Shown: positions 1-12,400 of the stretch, piece after piece
Position numbering within the stretch: position 1 is the stretch's first letter
How the letters are laid out: every line of letters begins with the position of its first letter
Source of the DNA: Klebsormidium nitens
Taxonomy: Eukaryota; Streptophyta; Klebsormidiophyceae; Klebsormidiales; Klebsormidiaceae
DNA length: 64,000 nt
Assembly (NCBI GenBank): GCA_000708835.1
Contig: DF236985.1
Span: 1-64,000, forward strand
Direction of reading: 5' to 3'
Program-made: the position numbers and the translations under genes
Notes under the pieces: model-generated
What the model was told of the DNA's origin: nothing
What the model saw: the letters and a program-made list of their open reading frames with translations, nothing else
Databases searched by the model: none

Positions 1-196
1 AGTCTGAGTCTGCAGCGCGAAGTGTCAGCCTAGAAGCTTCGGTGCTCGGCCTAGAAGCTTCGGTGCTCGGCCGGCCATAAGCTTAGTCTCGAAAGCTTAT
101 CGGACGGTTCCCTCGCACGCGGTGCACGTGGGTCTTATCGGACGGTCACGCGGTGAAGCAGTAACCCAGACACGTGTCGCGTAGTGATTCGATATA
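1..196. repeat. Unmatched left flank with a 21-bp tandem repeat
   Basis: This stretch lies beyond the end of the inverted duplication and has no counterpart in the right arm. It holds two exact, adjacent copies of a 21-bp unit (29-49 and 50-70, containing a HindIII-like AAGCTT) and two copies of a GCTTATCGGACGGT motif further on. No gene is visible. Confidence 0.7.
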
Positions 197-3100
197 TTAA
201 ATAAGTCGATAGCGTATAATAACGGACGATGCGCGGCCGCGAGTTTGGCGCGCAGCCAGAAGTCGGTGCGCAGTCGTGCCGTTACACAGCTCGCGCAGGC
301 CGAGCGTAACTAGAGTGGTGAGCGCCATGGGGAAGATGCCGTAAAAGTAGGACGAGAACACCTGAACGAGATCGAATTCCGTTTGCGAGTATCGTGGGTA
401 AGATGAAAGGGGGGCGTGTGCTCGCTCGTTCACAAACGAAGCGTATGCCTAAGCACGGCTCTCCACACGTCAGCCTGAGGTCAGCAACACCTGTCGGAGC
501 CCTGCTTCGAAATCACGAGAGGATGAAGCCAGCATACTTAAGGCTGAGTTGCCTTGTCTCCCAGAATTGCAAACCAACAGAAAGGAGGCCACCATTGAAC
601 GTGCTCGGGAGTGGCTTCTCTTCGAGCGTGTCGAAGAGCCGTGGGTCGGTCGTCATACCTTAACCCATGGTCACGCCCTCGACAAAAGAGAAGTGCGATT
701 TTCCGACTTGGATCCGCTCGATTGCAGGCGGACCCGGTAACAACAGCGGAATGAGGTTGAGCCGACGTTCCGGAAGCAAGACTTCCCAGCAGAAACAGGC
801 CCGACTTGGAACACTCTGTAAGCCAGTCCGCAGAATCGGAACAAAGCACACAAAGCGCTTACTCACGACCTTATAAATTCAGAATCGGAACCCCAAAAAC
901 GTAACCTGCGATTACCTGAGTGTAAGCCAGCAGCAGCAGGTATCCGATGGCCATCACGTTCAGCAAGTGGTAGAACGCGAAGGGAACCTGCAGCCAGGAC
1001 CGACGAGGAATCTTGCCCGGTACGTATCCCCCGTCCCTTTTTTGGAACCTTACAACCGAGGGGGCTGCCGCCCCACCGAGCCCCCCCGCTTTCTGCTCTT
1101 GCGGCATTTGTTCCATTGCACGTGACTGATCGATAACTTCGCGTGAACTAAATCAGAATGAACTAAAAGCTCTTGAGCGGATTGTAATACTAGACGAGTG
1201 CCGATAATTGTTGTAAACATCCGTCGATGTGAGCATCTTCTGTTGGTAAAGAGAGGCACGGAGCGGCTTGATAGATAGTGATACTTGCACGCCACAAATC
1301 TCTGGATAATCCATTTGGGCTTCAAGTTCGTGAAGAGGGACGATTCATACTCATTCTGCATTTTTCCCGGGTTAAATCCTGATTGTGACGCCAGCGCGAT
1401 GAAAACCACATAAAAAATAAAACGAAAAAGAAATCTTAAAAAGCTTCCAGTCATCTGTAGGGCGTAAGTGATTCCAGGTCATCGGATCTTGATGGGGGGT
1501 TAGGCCGGATTTAAACAACACGATACGATTAAGACTGGTTGTTCCAGGTTTCGGACGTGTACGGTTTTGAGGTGCTTCAGGGCTTTTGATTTTCAGATTG
1601 TCCGGATCTTCTGCTCTTCCGAGACGGAGAGTGTTTGGCAATTGCCGGCATGTCGCCGTGGTCCACTACCAGAATTGCCGCGTCCTTTTCCTTTACTTTT
1701 GTCAGCACGACATATTCTTATCGGTTCAGGGTAGAACTAGATAGGGAGCGCACTCACCGGCATGCTGGCGTACTCGTTGAGAATGCCCAAATGTCGATTG
1801 AGCCCGCGAATGTTTGTCATCAGCCGGTCGAGTGCCAGCTCGCTGATGTCCCCGCGCTGCTGCTCCCGGTGAAGCAAGAGCTGAATCCACTTCGCGATCT
1901 GCGTGAAGTGACCAGTCTCGGACTTGGTTATGATAACCTCGGGTTATGAAACTAGGACGGGTGGGGAAGTTAAACGGGTCTACGGGGGGGAGCGGGTGCG
2001 GGCTGGTAGGTGTTTCGAGTTCAGGTTTCTTATAGGTTAGATTCTCCTTTGGAGTTGCATGGGCACATTTTAATTGTTTTAGTGAATAATCTTGCGGGGG
2101 AAACCACTGAATGTGTCCCTCAATATTCTGGACTCCTACATGATCTACCTTCCAGCAGTCTCTGCTCTTCGGTCCGAATACCTGCCGCGTTCTTTACTGT
2201 CGTTTTCTCATTCACGCCGTCTCGAATGGATCCAAGCTGAGGACTCAACCGTGCAGTTGGATCCAAAAAGAGTCTTCAAAAACGTAGGTGCGAAAACCAC
2301 TTGCTAGCTGTAGAACAGCTAGACGACGGAACAACCTTTGCAAAAGGCAAACTAGATGGAAAGAAGGGAAAACGGAGTCAAGCACGAAACCCACCATGCC
2401 AAAGGGCTTGGCGTTCTTGTGGATGTTTGCAATCTGCTCCGCTTCCTGGGGTGTGAAAAAGCCCTCCCTCCTCAGGTAGTCAAACACCCAGACGTTCACC
2501 TGAACGCGCCGGTAGTGCGGCAGCCAGGCAAAACCCAGGTACATCTTGGCAATGATATACTTATACAGCTTGTGACAAGTCGCCTTTGCCCCAGGGCACG
2601 TACCGTCGTCGAACACCCCGCGCATCGTCCGATGGAATGCGCGGCCATTGCGCACGATCTCGCCGCAGCACTCGTACTGCCGGAAAAACTTGCATGAGGT
2701 GTGGTGCCGGTTTACAGGACAAGGTTCACACGTCAGCAAGAGTCGGAGGTTCACCAAGGGACGAAGGTGTTAACAAAGGCGTCTCGAAATGTTGAAGCAG
2801 TGAGCTTGGTCTGTTCGTTCTGCCGAGATTGATCCAGGTATCTGGTATTCTTGATTCAAGACACATTGTTGAGGGCTTTGGTTATAAGAAAGTCTGCAAG
2901 CGGCTCATGGAGGAAGACACACCCTCAGACGGCCTGATTCTCTGACGGCCTCTGTCAATATACTCAACTGCCCCCGCTCGCGCTCACCTTGTGTATGACT
3001 GCGTCGTCTGGAAGACGAGGCAGAACGAGACCAGCGTCCCCAGAAACCCGGAGTAAGTCGTGGAGCGCAGGAAAGGCCAGTCCGTGTGCTTGACGTTCGT

Positions 3101-4615
3101 TGTGTCCGTACGCGTGTGCTGGAGTCCCACCCGATAATACATAACGCTCAGAAACACGTGTACGGTCATGATGAGCCAGAAGGAGTGGCTGAACAGTGCG
3201 GCACGGACTGCAGTCCCCGAGAGGCGGAAAAGGAGCCGCAGCGGGGTGTTGGCGTTGTATACATGCACGCCAGGTGGGATCTGCGCGGGGAATGGTTAAA
3301 GAGCGGGGTTACGTTGAATCGACAGAACGAGGCTCATCATCGGTTTGAACAAATCTGCTTTCCATGACAGAAATGGTTAACAACGCAATATTTTGATGAG
3401 CAGGCGTTTTGTAGATGCTCTGGAGGATCTGCAGGATTGGATATGATTGAAAGCAAAGGTTCAGGAGACGTTAAGAAGCGGGAGTGCTTCGAGGGAGCGC
3501 TCACGGCTTGCGACCTTTGAAGTATTCAGGGCACCCAAGGACCTTTCAATATTTAGGGTTGGCTTGATATATTCAAAGCAAGTGGTCAAGTAATTCAGAG
3601 GATTTAGGCATGCATTGAATATGCCAGACCTTGGAATCAGAGGCCCCGTTTGGCTTGAATATGTCATATTGGATAAACACTCCAGTCTTGGCAGTCCTAT
3701 TCAAGATTCAGCGCAAGGGGCACGTATGGGCTCTCTACGTGAAGATGTAAGGAGTGGTTTGTGATACAAGGACCATAAGGAAGTAAATGCTAATTAAGTT
3801 CCTGATGACATCTGAGTCTTTTTGAAGGATTCAATCGTTTGTCATTGGCGCTGGCAGGTAGCCTCCAGGCAAATGCGGTCACTTTGACCGAGCCTGAAGG
3901 ACTGATGATGCAAAGTACATGAGATGGGGAGACAAAACATCCTCCTATAGGGGCCGACCTGAAGCTTCCAAGAAGCACACTGGCATATGAAACAGCCAGC
4001 TCCAATGATGCCCATAAGCGGGTTTCACACTTATAGTCTCTATCTGACACACGCTATAGAAAAGCCGCTATGATTAGTGGGGCACTGCTGTAATCTGGTG
4101 AGACTTAGGCCTCAAAATCAAACTTCTCTACTTCACTGAATAAGGAAAGGAGAGGAGTCCGGCCAAAGAGCCGGTGCCTTGTGTGACCTACTCCGCCTCG
4201 CTTCATCTTTCTCTCCCTCTTCTTATCATTTGCCTTTCTGGCGTCGTCCCTAGTCCCCCTCAGCCTATTTTGACATATGGAGCGCTCATCAAGTAAACCT
4301 GCACTGACCCAATCTGAAAGCGTATTGCCTTTGCAAGTTACCCATTCTCAAACTGGTATCAGGGTATACATCAAGTCAGTCACTCATCACATCACCGCGT
4401 CAAGCGAGGGGTCACCAATCTGGTCAACGCTCACCAGTCCTGCTTTCTTGAGGGGCTCCAGATCCTTTGAGGAACGGGTTCGGCTTGCTCAGGTGGAAAA
4501 TGTTGAGCCCCTCTGTGGCCGCGAGGGGGATCACCCCCTCCTCCGACAGGTGGGCCCCTTTCTCCGGCATCTTAACTTCCACGTGGCTCTCCTTCATTGG
4601 CTCCTGCCCATCCAT
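197..4615 (-). pseudogene. Bestrophin-family channel gene, left copy, decayed
   Basis: This is the inverted duplicate of the intact gene at 9497-14205, with every exon recognisable: exon 1 about 4615-4436, exon 2 3280-2988, exon 3 2688-2395, exon 4 1898-1758, exon 5 987-916, exon 6 361-197. Exon 2 is about 88% identical to its partner at protein level and exon 5 is identical at all 72 bases. Three lesions are visible. Exon 1 has one extra A after the FL codons (CTCAAAGG against CTCAAGG), which shifts the frame. The exon 3 acceptor reads GCAAG/TTTTT where the intact copy has GCAG/GTTTTT, so the base that completes the split Arg codon is missing. In exon 6 homology stops after LREL, replacing the acidic PFNEDD segment by an unrelated tail ending at TAA (197-199). 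A shortened or re-spliced product cannot be excluded, but the simplest reading is a pseudogene. Confidence 0.8.
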
Positions 4616-5174
4616 GCCCACTGCGCCGTGCGCTTTCCTTGCGGACACCGCCAAGAGAAAGGGACCGTCCCTCGCTGCTCTGAAACTCACTCTGCAGCTT
4701 GCTGTTCTCCAAAAGTATCGCCGGGCTCTTCAGGCTCTCGGCCGAGGGCTATGCTTTCCTGCTGAGGATTTGAGCTGAGCATGAGCATGCTCGCGGCGCA
4801 ACTAAATGCATTGGATGGAAGACGTGGGATGACATTGTCATTGATAGCTTGGAGTCGATGAAAAGCTTGGAGTGGAGGACCCGCGATCAAGGACGGATCC
4901 GGTCAGAGAAAGCGACTTCTGCTTCGATGCATGAAACATGAAGCTCGCCCAGCTAGAAGCAAGGGATGTGACACTATTAAATTGTCAGAGTATCGAATTG
5001 TATATATTGTGCATTCTTACAGGTGTAGGACTACCTAATCAAATCCCTGCACAGAGCCTTGTCTCTTGAACTGCGACGGAGACGTGTATAATAGGTAGGG
5101 GCAGTACTGATACCCACGACTGTACTATATATGGAGCATTGGAGCTGCTGAGGTAGGTAGATAGATAGATACCT

Positions 5175-5785
5175 ACCTAAGTATATCAAGCTAGAGTTTA
5201 CGACGCCCAAGGCTACGTTGCCCAAAAGTAGCAGCGATTTTGTTGCGATTCGGCGTAAGACCCCCCCTCTTTCCAAGGACAACATTGGGTGTCGAGGTCC
5301 CAGCGTTTCAGCGGCGGCCAGTCTGGGCCGAGGCCCGTCATCCGAGGCCCGTAACCGGTCCTCCGCAAAGTGGCGCCGGTCGTGCAACGTACACGAGTTG
5401 CGAGCCATAAAACGCACCCGGGAGATTGGAGATGTCCACCGAGCCTGGAGGCTTGCGTACCTAAGGCGTTGAGTCTACCGCGGACGTACTACCGAATTCA
5501 CCGGGCCGCATGTCTTTGCCGAAGACATGCTCGGTGATTTTTGCAGATTAAAATCTGCTTTGAAATTATTGTTCCCCCCGGTACAAAATAGCGCGTGGTG
5601 AGGGTCCAGCCCTGAACCGTCAAATGACATCCGCTACACATGGATCGGAGGGTTCAAGTGGGCCACGCTGGCAAAAGCAGTGGCACGTCAGCCTAAGTCG
5701 AATCGTGAGCAAGTTTGGGCGGGTTTGGGGCCTGGGCGTCGTAGCCTTGGGCGTCGTAAACTTGATACCTATGGTAGATACTACC
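5175..5785. mobile_element. Inverted-repeat element (MITE-like), left arm only
   Basis: The ends form an imperfect inverted repeat of about 30 bp whose core is TTTACGACGCCCAAGGCTACG on the left (about 5196-5216, core read in two halves) and its reverse complement on the right (about 5730-5765). The corresponding place in the right arm (near 8970-8990) runs straight through without it, so it inserted after the duplication. A (GATA)n run at the left edge blurs the target duplication. No coding capacity is recognised. Confidence 0.6.
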
Positions 5786-5876
5786 TAGGCGGACTCTATC
5801 ATCGATGGCCCGTAAATTAGTTCGCCGACCAGTAGCTTAAACAATATTTAACACTACACCACCAAACGAATCATGA

Positions 5877-6131
5877 TCGAGACACTCCGGAGTCCGATAT
5901 TAACTCTCGTGTGACCTACCTATTAAAGAGCCGTGTGATCTAAGATATGCACCCGGAGGACGGGTGGGGCTGGTATGGTGGTTAGAAAGGGTTAGGGTGC
6001 GCAGCGGGGGCTTTGGGTTAGATTTTTAGTTTGAACTGCCCGGGTAACTCGTATCTTTAATATGTACACGGTACCTACATCACACGCCCGTTAGGTCACG
6101 AGTCACGACTCACACGAGAGTTACCGGCATG
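5877..6131. mobile_element. Small inverted-repeat element, left arm only
   Basis: Subterminal inverted repeats TAACTCTCGTGTGA (about 5898) and TCACACGAGAGTTA (about 6110) bracket a G-rich centre with telomere-like GGGTTAG words. ATCATGA occurs on both sides (5870-5876 and 6132-6138) and only once at the matching site of the right arm (about 8893-8899 on the opposite strand), which supports a target duplication of about 7 bp. The centre resembles the elements at 13573-13759 and 28640-28830. Confidence 0.6.
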
Positions 6132-6790
6132 ATCATGACGACGTATGAGCAGTTGTGTGACTACCTTACTGTACTTACTACCGACTTGCTACCGGCCTTG
6201 CGTACTGCATACGTATACATTTCTTTCATAAGTGACTCATACCAATACTGGTGAGAGTGTGAGAGTGGTTAATGCAAGGGTATACGGTACCGTACAAGCA
6301 CATTTTTACTCTTTTAACTCATTCTAGCTCATCCTACACTGTTAGATGAATATACGAACAGACTTCTTCAATTTACCCACTATTGCATCCCCAGAGAGTG
6401 CTGTACGAATTCTTCATTTGATCGGTTCGAGCGACGAGCACGCGACGAGGCTATCGGGCTACTAGCACCTAGGTGACCACAAGACACGTTCTCAAAAAGG
6501 CAATTCAACATCATCACTCTTCAATTGAATGGAGAAAAGCTTCGCCGGAGTCCTGACACTACTGCTTGTGTTCAAGTGGAAGTATTCACTTGAAGTGTGC
6601 ATGCGCCTGCCTCACTCTTTAAGTGAACTTGTAGCTTCGATTCGGGTTGCAGGCTGAATGGTACTGATGGTAAATGGAGTGCACTGATGTATCTCATGCT
6701 ACGACGAATATTACACCTCTGCAACAGGAAGACATGCAGTGGGTTCAATCATGATCGTTCAACAGGGATCAGTCATGACTGATAGAAGAA

Positions 6791-8174
6791 GCACCGTTCT
6801 GAGTAGCAGTGACACTAGTAGTTTTCATCTTATCGATGGAAACTCGAACGTTGGCCGCTTCACAGCCCGCAATTAGATAGTGCACCATGCATGCAGTAAC
6901 GGTTCCTTGGTTGCTAGATCCGTAGTCGTCGAGAAGTTGTTTCAAGAATGTAAGAACATGTCAAGTTGCGAATATGCACTCCGCCCCATATCTTTGATTC
7001 GCACGGGTTATAAGAGAAGGCTAGCTTTGTCGACGTCATCAGCATGCCCGCGTCCTGAGATTCAAATCTTGCTCAAACTGCAGCTCTGACAATCATTGAA
7101 AAGAGCTGGCACGTGGCCTTGAGCACTGTTTTACATATGAAGTTTTGCTAAAGGTTTCCCGCCGTTCTTGAGATCTCGAAGCTGGCCTCGTGGGAGAGAC
7201 AGCTTTCCGAGCTCAGTGAATTGAGGTACATGGGGATGCACAAAACTTGATACCGGTTGGCAATGCCCATTGCACACTATTCAATGCAATATCCCCTCAC
7301 TATGCCGCAGTTAACAAGGGATTGTACGGTCAGGGTTCGGCCTCGGTTTTGCGCCAAGTTACCGCCCGGTTGACGGTATACTACATTTCACCGCCATTGT
7401 TACCACTTGGTCTCCTATCTGCCTATGGGAAACCCTTTGAAATGTTGAAAGGGTTTGGCGAAACTACCGTGTATAAGCCGCGACCATTTGTGGGATCAGT
7501 GGGAATAAATGCGGGACGGACAGCCTATCCACAGGTCCACAGGTATCAGGTTAACGCAATGACGCAACCGACGCATTGAATCCCGGGTAGGAACAAGAAG
7601 AGCTGAGCCTGGACAGCTGGACGAACTGGCAAGCATCAATTCTCCGAGCCTAAGCGTCTACCCGCATGCCCAGGCCTGTGGATCGGTATTGGGTATGTAC
7701 CGGTATACCTAGGTACGCACACCGTTGATTGAGAGGGAGAGAGGATAGAAGAGTCGACAATTGGAGAGCCGATGCGTGGCCGATGCTCGCGTGGCTCGCG
7801 CGTTCGCATGCGCGCGGCGGCATGCACGGGTACGTACCCTCAAGTGAAATCGAGCGGCGAAGACGCGGCCGCAGCCCTGTAGGGGTTTCGGCCGCGACTC
7901 AGTCGCATCATGCATGTATGATGCATGAAGTCAAATTACGGACTCCAGTAAGTTGGGAGTGAGTCCGAGTACCGTCATCCTACTGTCATCCTACGGAATA
8001 TCCCGGGCCGACCGTAAGTTACGTATCCTTGCCGGTAAAACGGCCGCCCAATCGGCGGATTAGGTACGGTTACACCTTCGTCGGACGTCTATGGGCCTTG
8101 CATGTCTAGACTCTACACTGTACAGTCTCATGTACTGCTCTGTTATTGTGATTGGCCGTGTCGGAAGACTTGAA
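6791..8174. other. Spacer at the centre of the inverted duplication
   Basis: About 1.4 kb separates the two arms. I see no ORF with recognisable content and no convincing RNA gene. It contains short palindromic clusters such as GCATCATGCATGTATGATGC near 7907-7926. The flanking 5' regions (4616-6790 and 8175-9496) would hold the promoters of the divergent genes, but I cannot point to a specific TATA or initiator. Confidence 0.5.
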
Positions 8175-9496
8175 TCTTGATAGATGCGTAGTCAATGTCG
8201 ACACGGATCAGTTGTACGGTAGTTGAACGCAGACGTTCTTCTCTTTAACAGAGATTGATCGTAGCATGAGATGATGACAGTACGTCCGGTTTTAATCATT
8301 AGTGCAATCCGAAGCTACTTAGTTAACTAGCCTGGCTCACATTTGAAGTGAATACTAGTATTTCCAAAAGCAAAGTTTGCTTGTACAATACATTAGTAGT
8401 AGGTATCAGCAATCCACCCGGAAAGCTTTTCTCCGTTCCTATTAATTTGAAAAGTCAGGTAAAGGTTTGCCTAATTCTCGAAAAAGTGTGATCTTGTGGT
8501 CACCTAGTACCTAGGTGCCTAGCTAGCCTCGTCGATTGTAGATTTCATTGAGATTTCATTCAGCTTTGTCCGAGGATCATGCAATACCTATTGTGGAAGT
8601 TGAATGATGATGAGGTCTGGTTGTTTACCTACTACCGGTACCTAATATCTATTCCAGACTACCGGTAGGATGAGCTAGGATGACTCGTAATTAGGTTGCT
8701 TATTTTATCTACGGCCTACCTTAGCAATATTTTAACCACTCGATCTCAGATAACTTAGGTAGCTAGCCAGAGGACAGCTTTCAGTATACGGTATTACTCA
8801 TGAGAAGGAATGTATATATATACAGCTGTACGTTAAGCCAGTAGGTGGTCAGTATATCAGTACAGTATTCACACAACTGCTCGGTACGTCGTCATCATGA
8901 TTCGCTTGGTGGTGTCGTGTTACTGTTAGCTACCGGTCGGTGAATTAATTCACGGGCCATCGATATCCGCCTGTCTACCTCAGCAGCTGCATAGTACAGT
9001 ACTGTAGTAGGTATCACTGATGAGTAGGTACTACTGCCGCCCCTGATACACTATGGCACTCTGCGAGTCTGTCGCACTTCAAGTTCAAGAGAGAAGGCTC
9101 TGTGCAGACGGATCTGAACATTCACAGGAAATTTCTGCTAGCAGTACCTATCACATCCCTTGCTCAGGTGAGCTTCATGGTTCACGCTATCCCGGGAGCA
9201 GAAGTCCCTTTCCACTGCAACCGGATCCGTACTCCTTGAATTGATCGATCACATGTCTTCCCACTCCAAACTTCTTATAGGAACTCCAAGTAAATTAATC
9301 ATCACACGTCTTCAATCTTGCATCTAGTTGCGCCACGGGCACGCTCATGCTCAATTCAAAAGCTCAGCAGGAAAGCATAGCTGGCGGCTAGAAGCCCGGC
9401 GGTACTTTTGGAGAATAGCAAGCTGCAGAGTTAAGTCTAAGTGCAGCGAGGGACGGTCCCCTTCTCTCATCGATGTTTTCTGAGAAAGCACACGGC

Positions 9497-12400
9497 ATGA
9501 ATGGGCAGGAGCCAATGAAGGCGAGCCACGTGGAAGTTGAGATGCCGGAGAAAGGGGCCCACCTGTCAGAGGAGGGGGTGATCCCCCTCGCAGCCACAGA
9601 AGGGCTCAACATTTTCCACCTGAGCAAGCCCAATCCGTTCCTCAAGGATCTGGAGCCCCTCAAGAAAGCAGGACTGGTGAGCGTTGACCAGATTTGTGAC
9701 CCCTCGCTTGACCTGGTGATGTAAAGAGTGACAGCTGACTTGACGTATATATACTACCCTGATAGTACTACCCTAATACAAGTTGGGAATTGCATAGCTT
9801 GCAAAGGCAATAAGCTTTGGGATTGGGTGAGTGAAGGGTCACTTGCTGAGCAATCCAAATATCTTTAGAGGCTGAGAGTGATCAGGGACGACGCCAGTAA
9901 GGCAAAAGATAAAGAAGAGGGAGAGAAAGATGAAGCGAGGTGGAAGAGTTCATATAGAGTACCGGCTCTTTGGCTGGACACCTCTCCATTCCTTTACTCA
10001 ATGAGTTTGGAGACCTTCAAATCGGAACGCTGAAGCTTTCACCAGATTCCAGAGTTGCCATTCTACAGATTTGTTTTTAGACAAGGACTATAAGAATGTA
10101 CCCCAGTTATGGGCTCATGATGTGAAACCTGCCTACTCCATATGTGCTTCTTGAAAGCTTCAATTTGGCCCATATAGGAGGATGTTGCTCCTCCCTAGTC
10201 CTTGTTACTCTGCATCCCAAGTCCTTCAGACTCGGTCAAAGTGATCATATTTGACTGGAGGCTTCCTGCCAGAGCCAACAAGATGTGACTTGATGATGAA
10301 GGGAAACTCGAATGTCGGCAGGCAGTTTTAACAGCATTCACTTCCTTATGATAGTCCTTCTTTCACAAACTGCCTGTTACATCTTTACAAGAGAGCCCAT
10401 TTGTGCACCTTCCGCTGAATCTTGAGTGGGACTGCCAAGATTGGATCAACTTTCTGTCATAACATGTTGAATCCAAACGGGGCTTCTAATTCCAAGGTCT
10501 GGCATATCCAATGCCTGCCTAACTCCTCTGAACTGCTTGACCACTTGCCTTGGATAAATCAGGCCAACCCTACATACCCAGAAATCCTTGAATCTTAGAA
10601 GGTCGCAAGCCGCGAGCGCTAAACCCGGAGCACTCCCGCTTCTTAGCCTCTCCTTAACGCACCTCCTAACGCTGTGCGGCCAAGAACCTCCTCTCCCGTG
10701 CAAACTCTCAGAGCATTACATACGCAACGCCTGCTCATTGAAATCGTGCGCCGTTGACCAATTCTGATGCGAAATCAAGTAGATTTGTCCATACCGATGG
10801 TGAGCCTCGTTTCGACGGTTTAAGTTAACCCTGCGCGCCTTTAACCCTTTCCCGCGCAGATCCCCCCCGGGGTGCTCCTATACAACGCGAACACTCCACT
10901 GCGGCTCCTTTTCCGCCTCTCGGGAACCATAGTCCGCGCAGTGCTGTTCAGCTACTCCTTCTGGCTCATCATGTCCGTACACGTCTTTCTGAGCGTCATG
11001 TACTACCGAATGGGGTTCCAGCACACTCGTACGGACACGACCAACGTCAAGCACACGGACTGGCCTTTCCTGCGCTCCTCGACTTACACGGGGTTCCTGG
11101 GGACGCTGGTTTCGTTCTGCCTCGTCTTCCAGACGACGCAGTCATACAACAGGTACGCGTGTGCGGAGGCGGCTGAGTTATCGACAGAGGCCGTCAGAGA
11201 ACCGGGCCTTCCTCTGCGAGCCGCTTGCAGACTTTCTTATAATGAAAGCCCTCAACAATGTGCCTCGAATAAGAACGGGATACCGTCTGAGCATACCGGC
11301 CTTATCAGCTGAAGAACCGGAACTGCTATACGTGATTGGCGGCAACACCTTAAAAAGGTCGAATCAAGAACACCTGAATTCCTGGTATTGATCTCGGCAA
11401 AACTAACATGCCAAGAACACTTCGAGACGCCTTCGTTCTTCAGTAAACTTTCGACTCTCTCTGACGCGCAAACCTTATCATGTGAACCGGCCGCACCCCG
11501 CGCAGGTTTTTCCGGCAGTACGAGTGCTGCGGCGAGATCGTGCGCAACGCACGCGCGTTCCACCGCGCGATGCGCGGGGTGTTCGACGACGGCACGTGCC
11601 CCGGGGCGAAGGCGACACGTCACAGGCTGTATAAGTATATCATTGCCAAGATGTACCTGGGTTTTGCCTGGCTGCCGCACTACCGGCGCGTTCAGGTCAA
11701 CGTCTGGGTGTTTGACTACCTGAGGAGGGAGGGCTTTTTCACACCCCAGGAGGCGGAGCAGATCGCAAACATCCCAAAGCACGCCAAGCCCTTTGGCATG
11801 GTGAATTTCATGCTGGATTCGATCTTTCCTTCTTTGCGTTCAATTTTGCATTTTGCGAAGGCCGTTCTCTCAAATTCTTGCTGTTCTATAGCAAGTAATT
11901 TTTGTACGTACGTCTTTGAGGACTCACCATTCGGATTCAATCACACTTTGGATCCAACCACCGTCCGATCGGCGCAAACGAGGACACGACAGAGGGTACG
12001 CGGCGAGATGTTCGGACCGAAGAGCGAAAAGGTGACGACTAAAGCGGAGAAACTCAGGAATACACAAACTGGACTGAGGCATTCAGTTGCTCCCCCGCAG
12101 GATCATGCTGTAAAAGCCTTAGGAACACTCATGCGACTTAGAACAAGCAGCTAACTCTGAAAATTTGGATCGAACATCTACCTGCTCCGCACCCGTTCCC
12201 ACCCAGTAACCGCACCCGTCCCTATAAAAGACAATGGGTGTATTATAACCAAGTCCGAGACTGGTCAATCCCCGCAGATCGCGAAGTGGATCCAGCTCTT
12301 GCTTCATCGAGAACAGCAGCGCGGGAACATTAGCGATCGGGCGCTCGACCGGCTGATGACGAACATTCGCGGGCTCAACCGACATGTGGGCATTCTCAAT

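Larger units (their letters stand above)
283..6790 (+). repeat. Left arm of large inverted duplication
   Basis: The sequence is the diverged reverse complement of about 8175-14083. Matches are seen in all bestrophin exons, in introns (for example 390-600 against 13730-13960) and in the intergenic part (for example 5865-5877 against about 8900, 6145-6165 against 8865-8890, 6475-6490 against 8500-8515). The outer end is near 283, inside the last exon. The inner end fades near 6790. The left arm holds two insertions absent from the right arm, at about 5175-5785 and 5877-6131. Confidence 0.85.

Noticed and set aside
394-876. Several overlapping plus and minus ORFs of 60-100 codons
   Set aside because: They lie in intron 5 of the left channel copy; the similar frame in the right copy reflects intron homology, not coding.
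5218-5472. 84-codon plus ORF inside the inverted-repeat element
   Set aside because: It has low-complexity Arg/Ser composition, no family resemblance, and stops at random positions.
5890-6060. Telomere-like GGGTTAG words taken as an interstitial telomere
   Set aside because: There is no regular tandem array; the words belong to the core of a dispersed small element.
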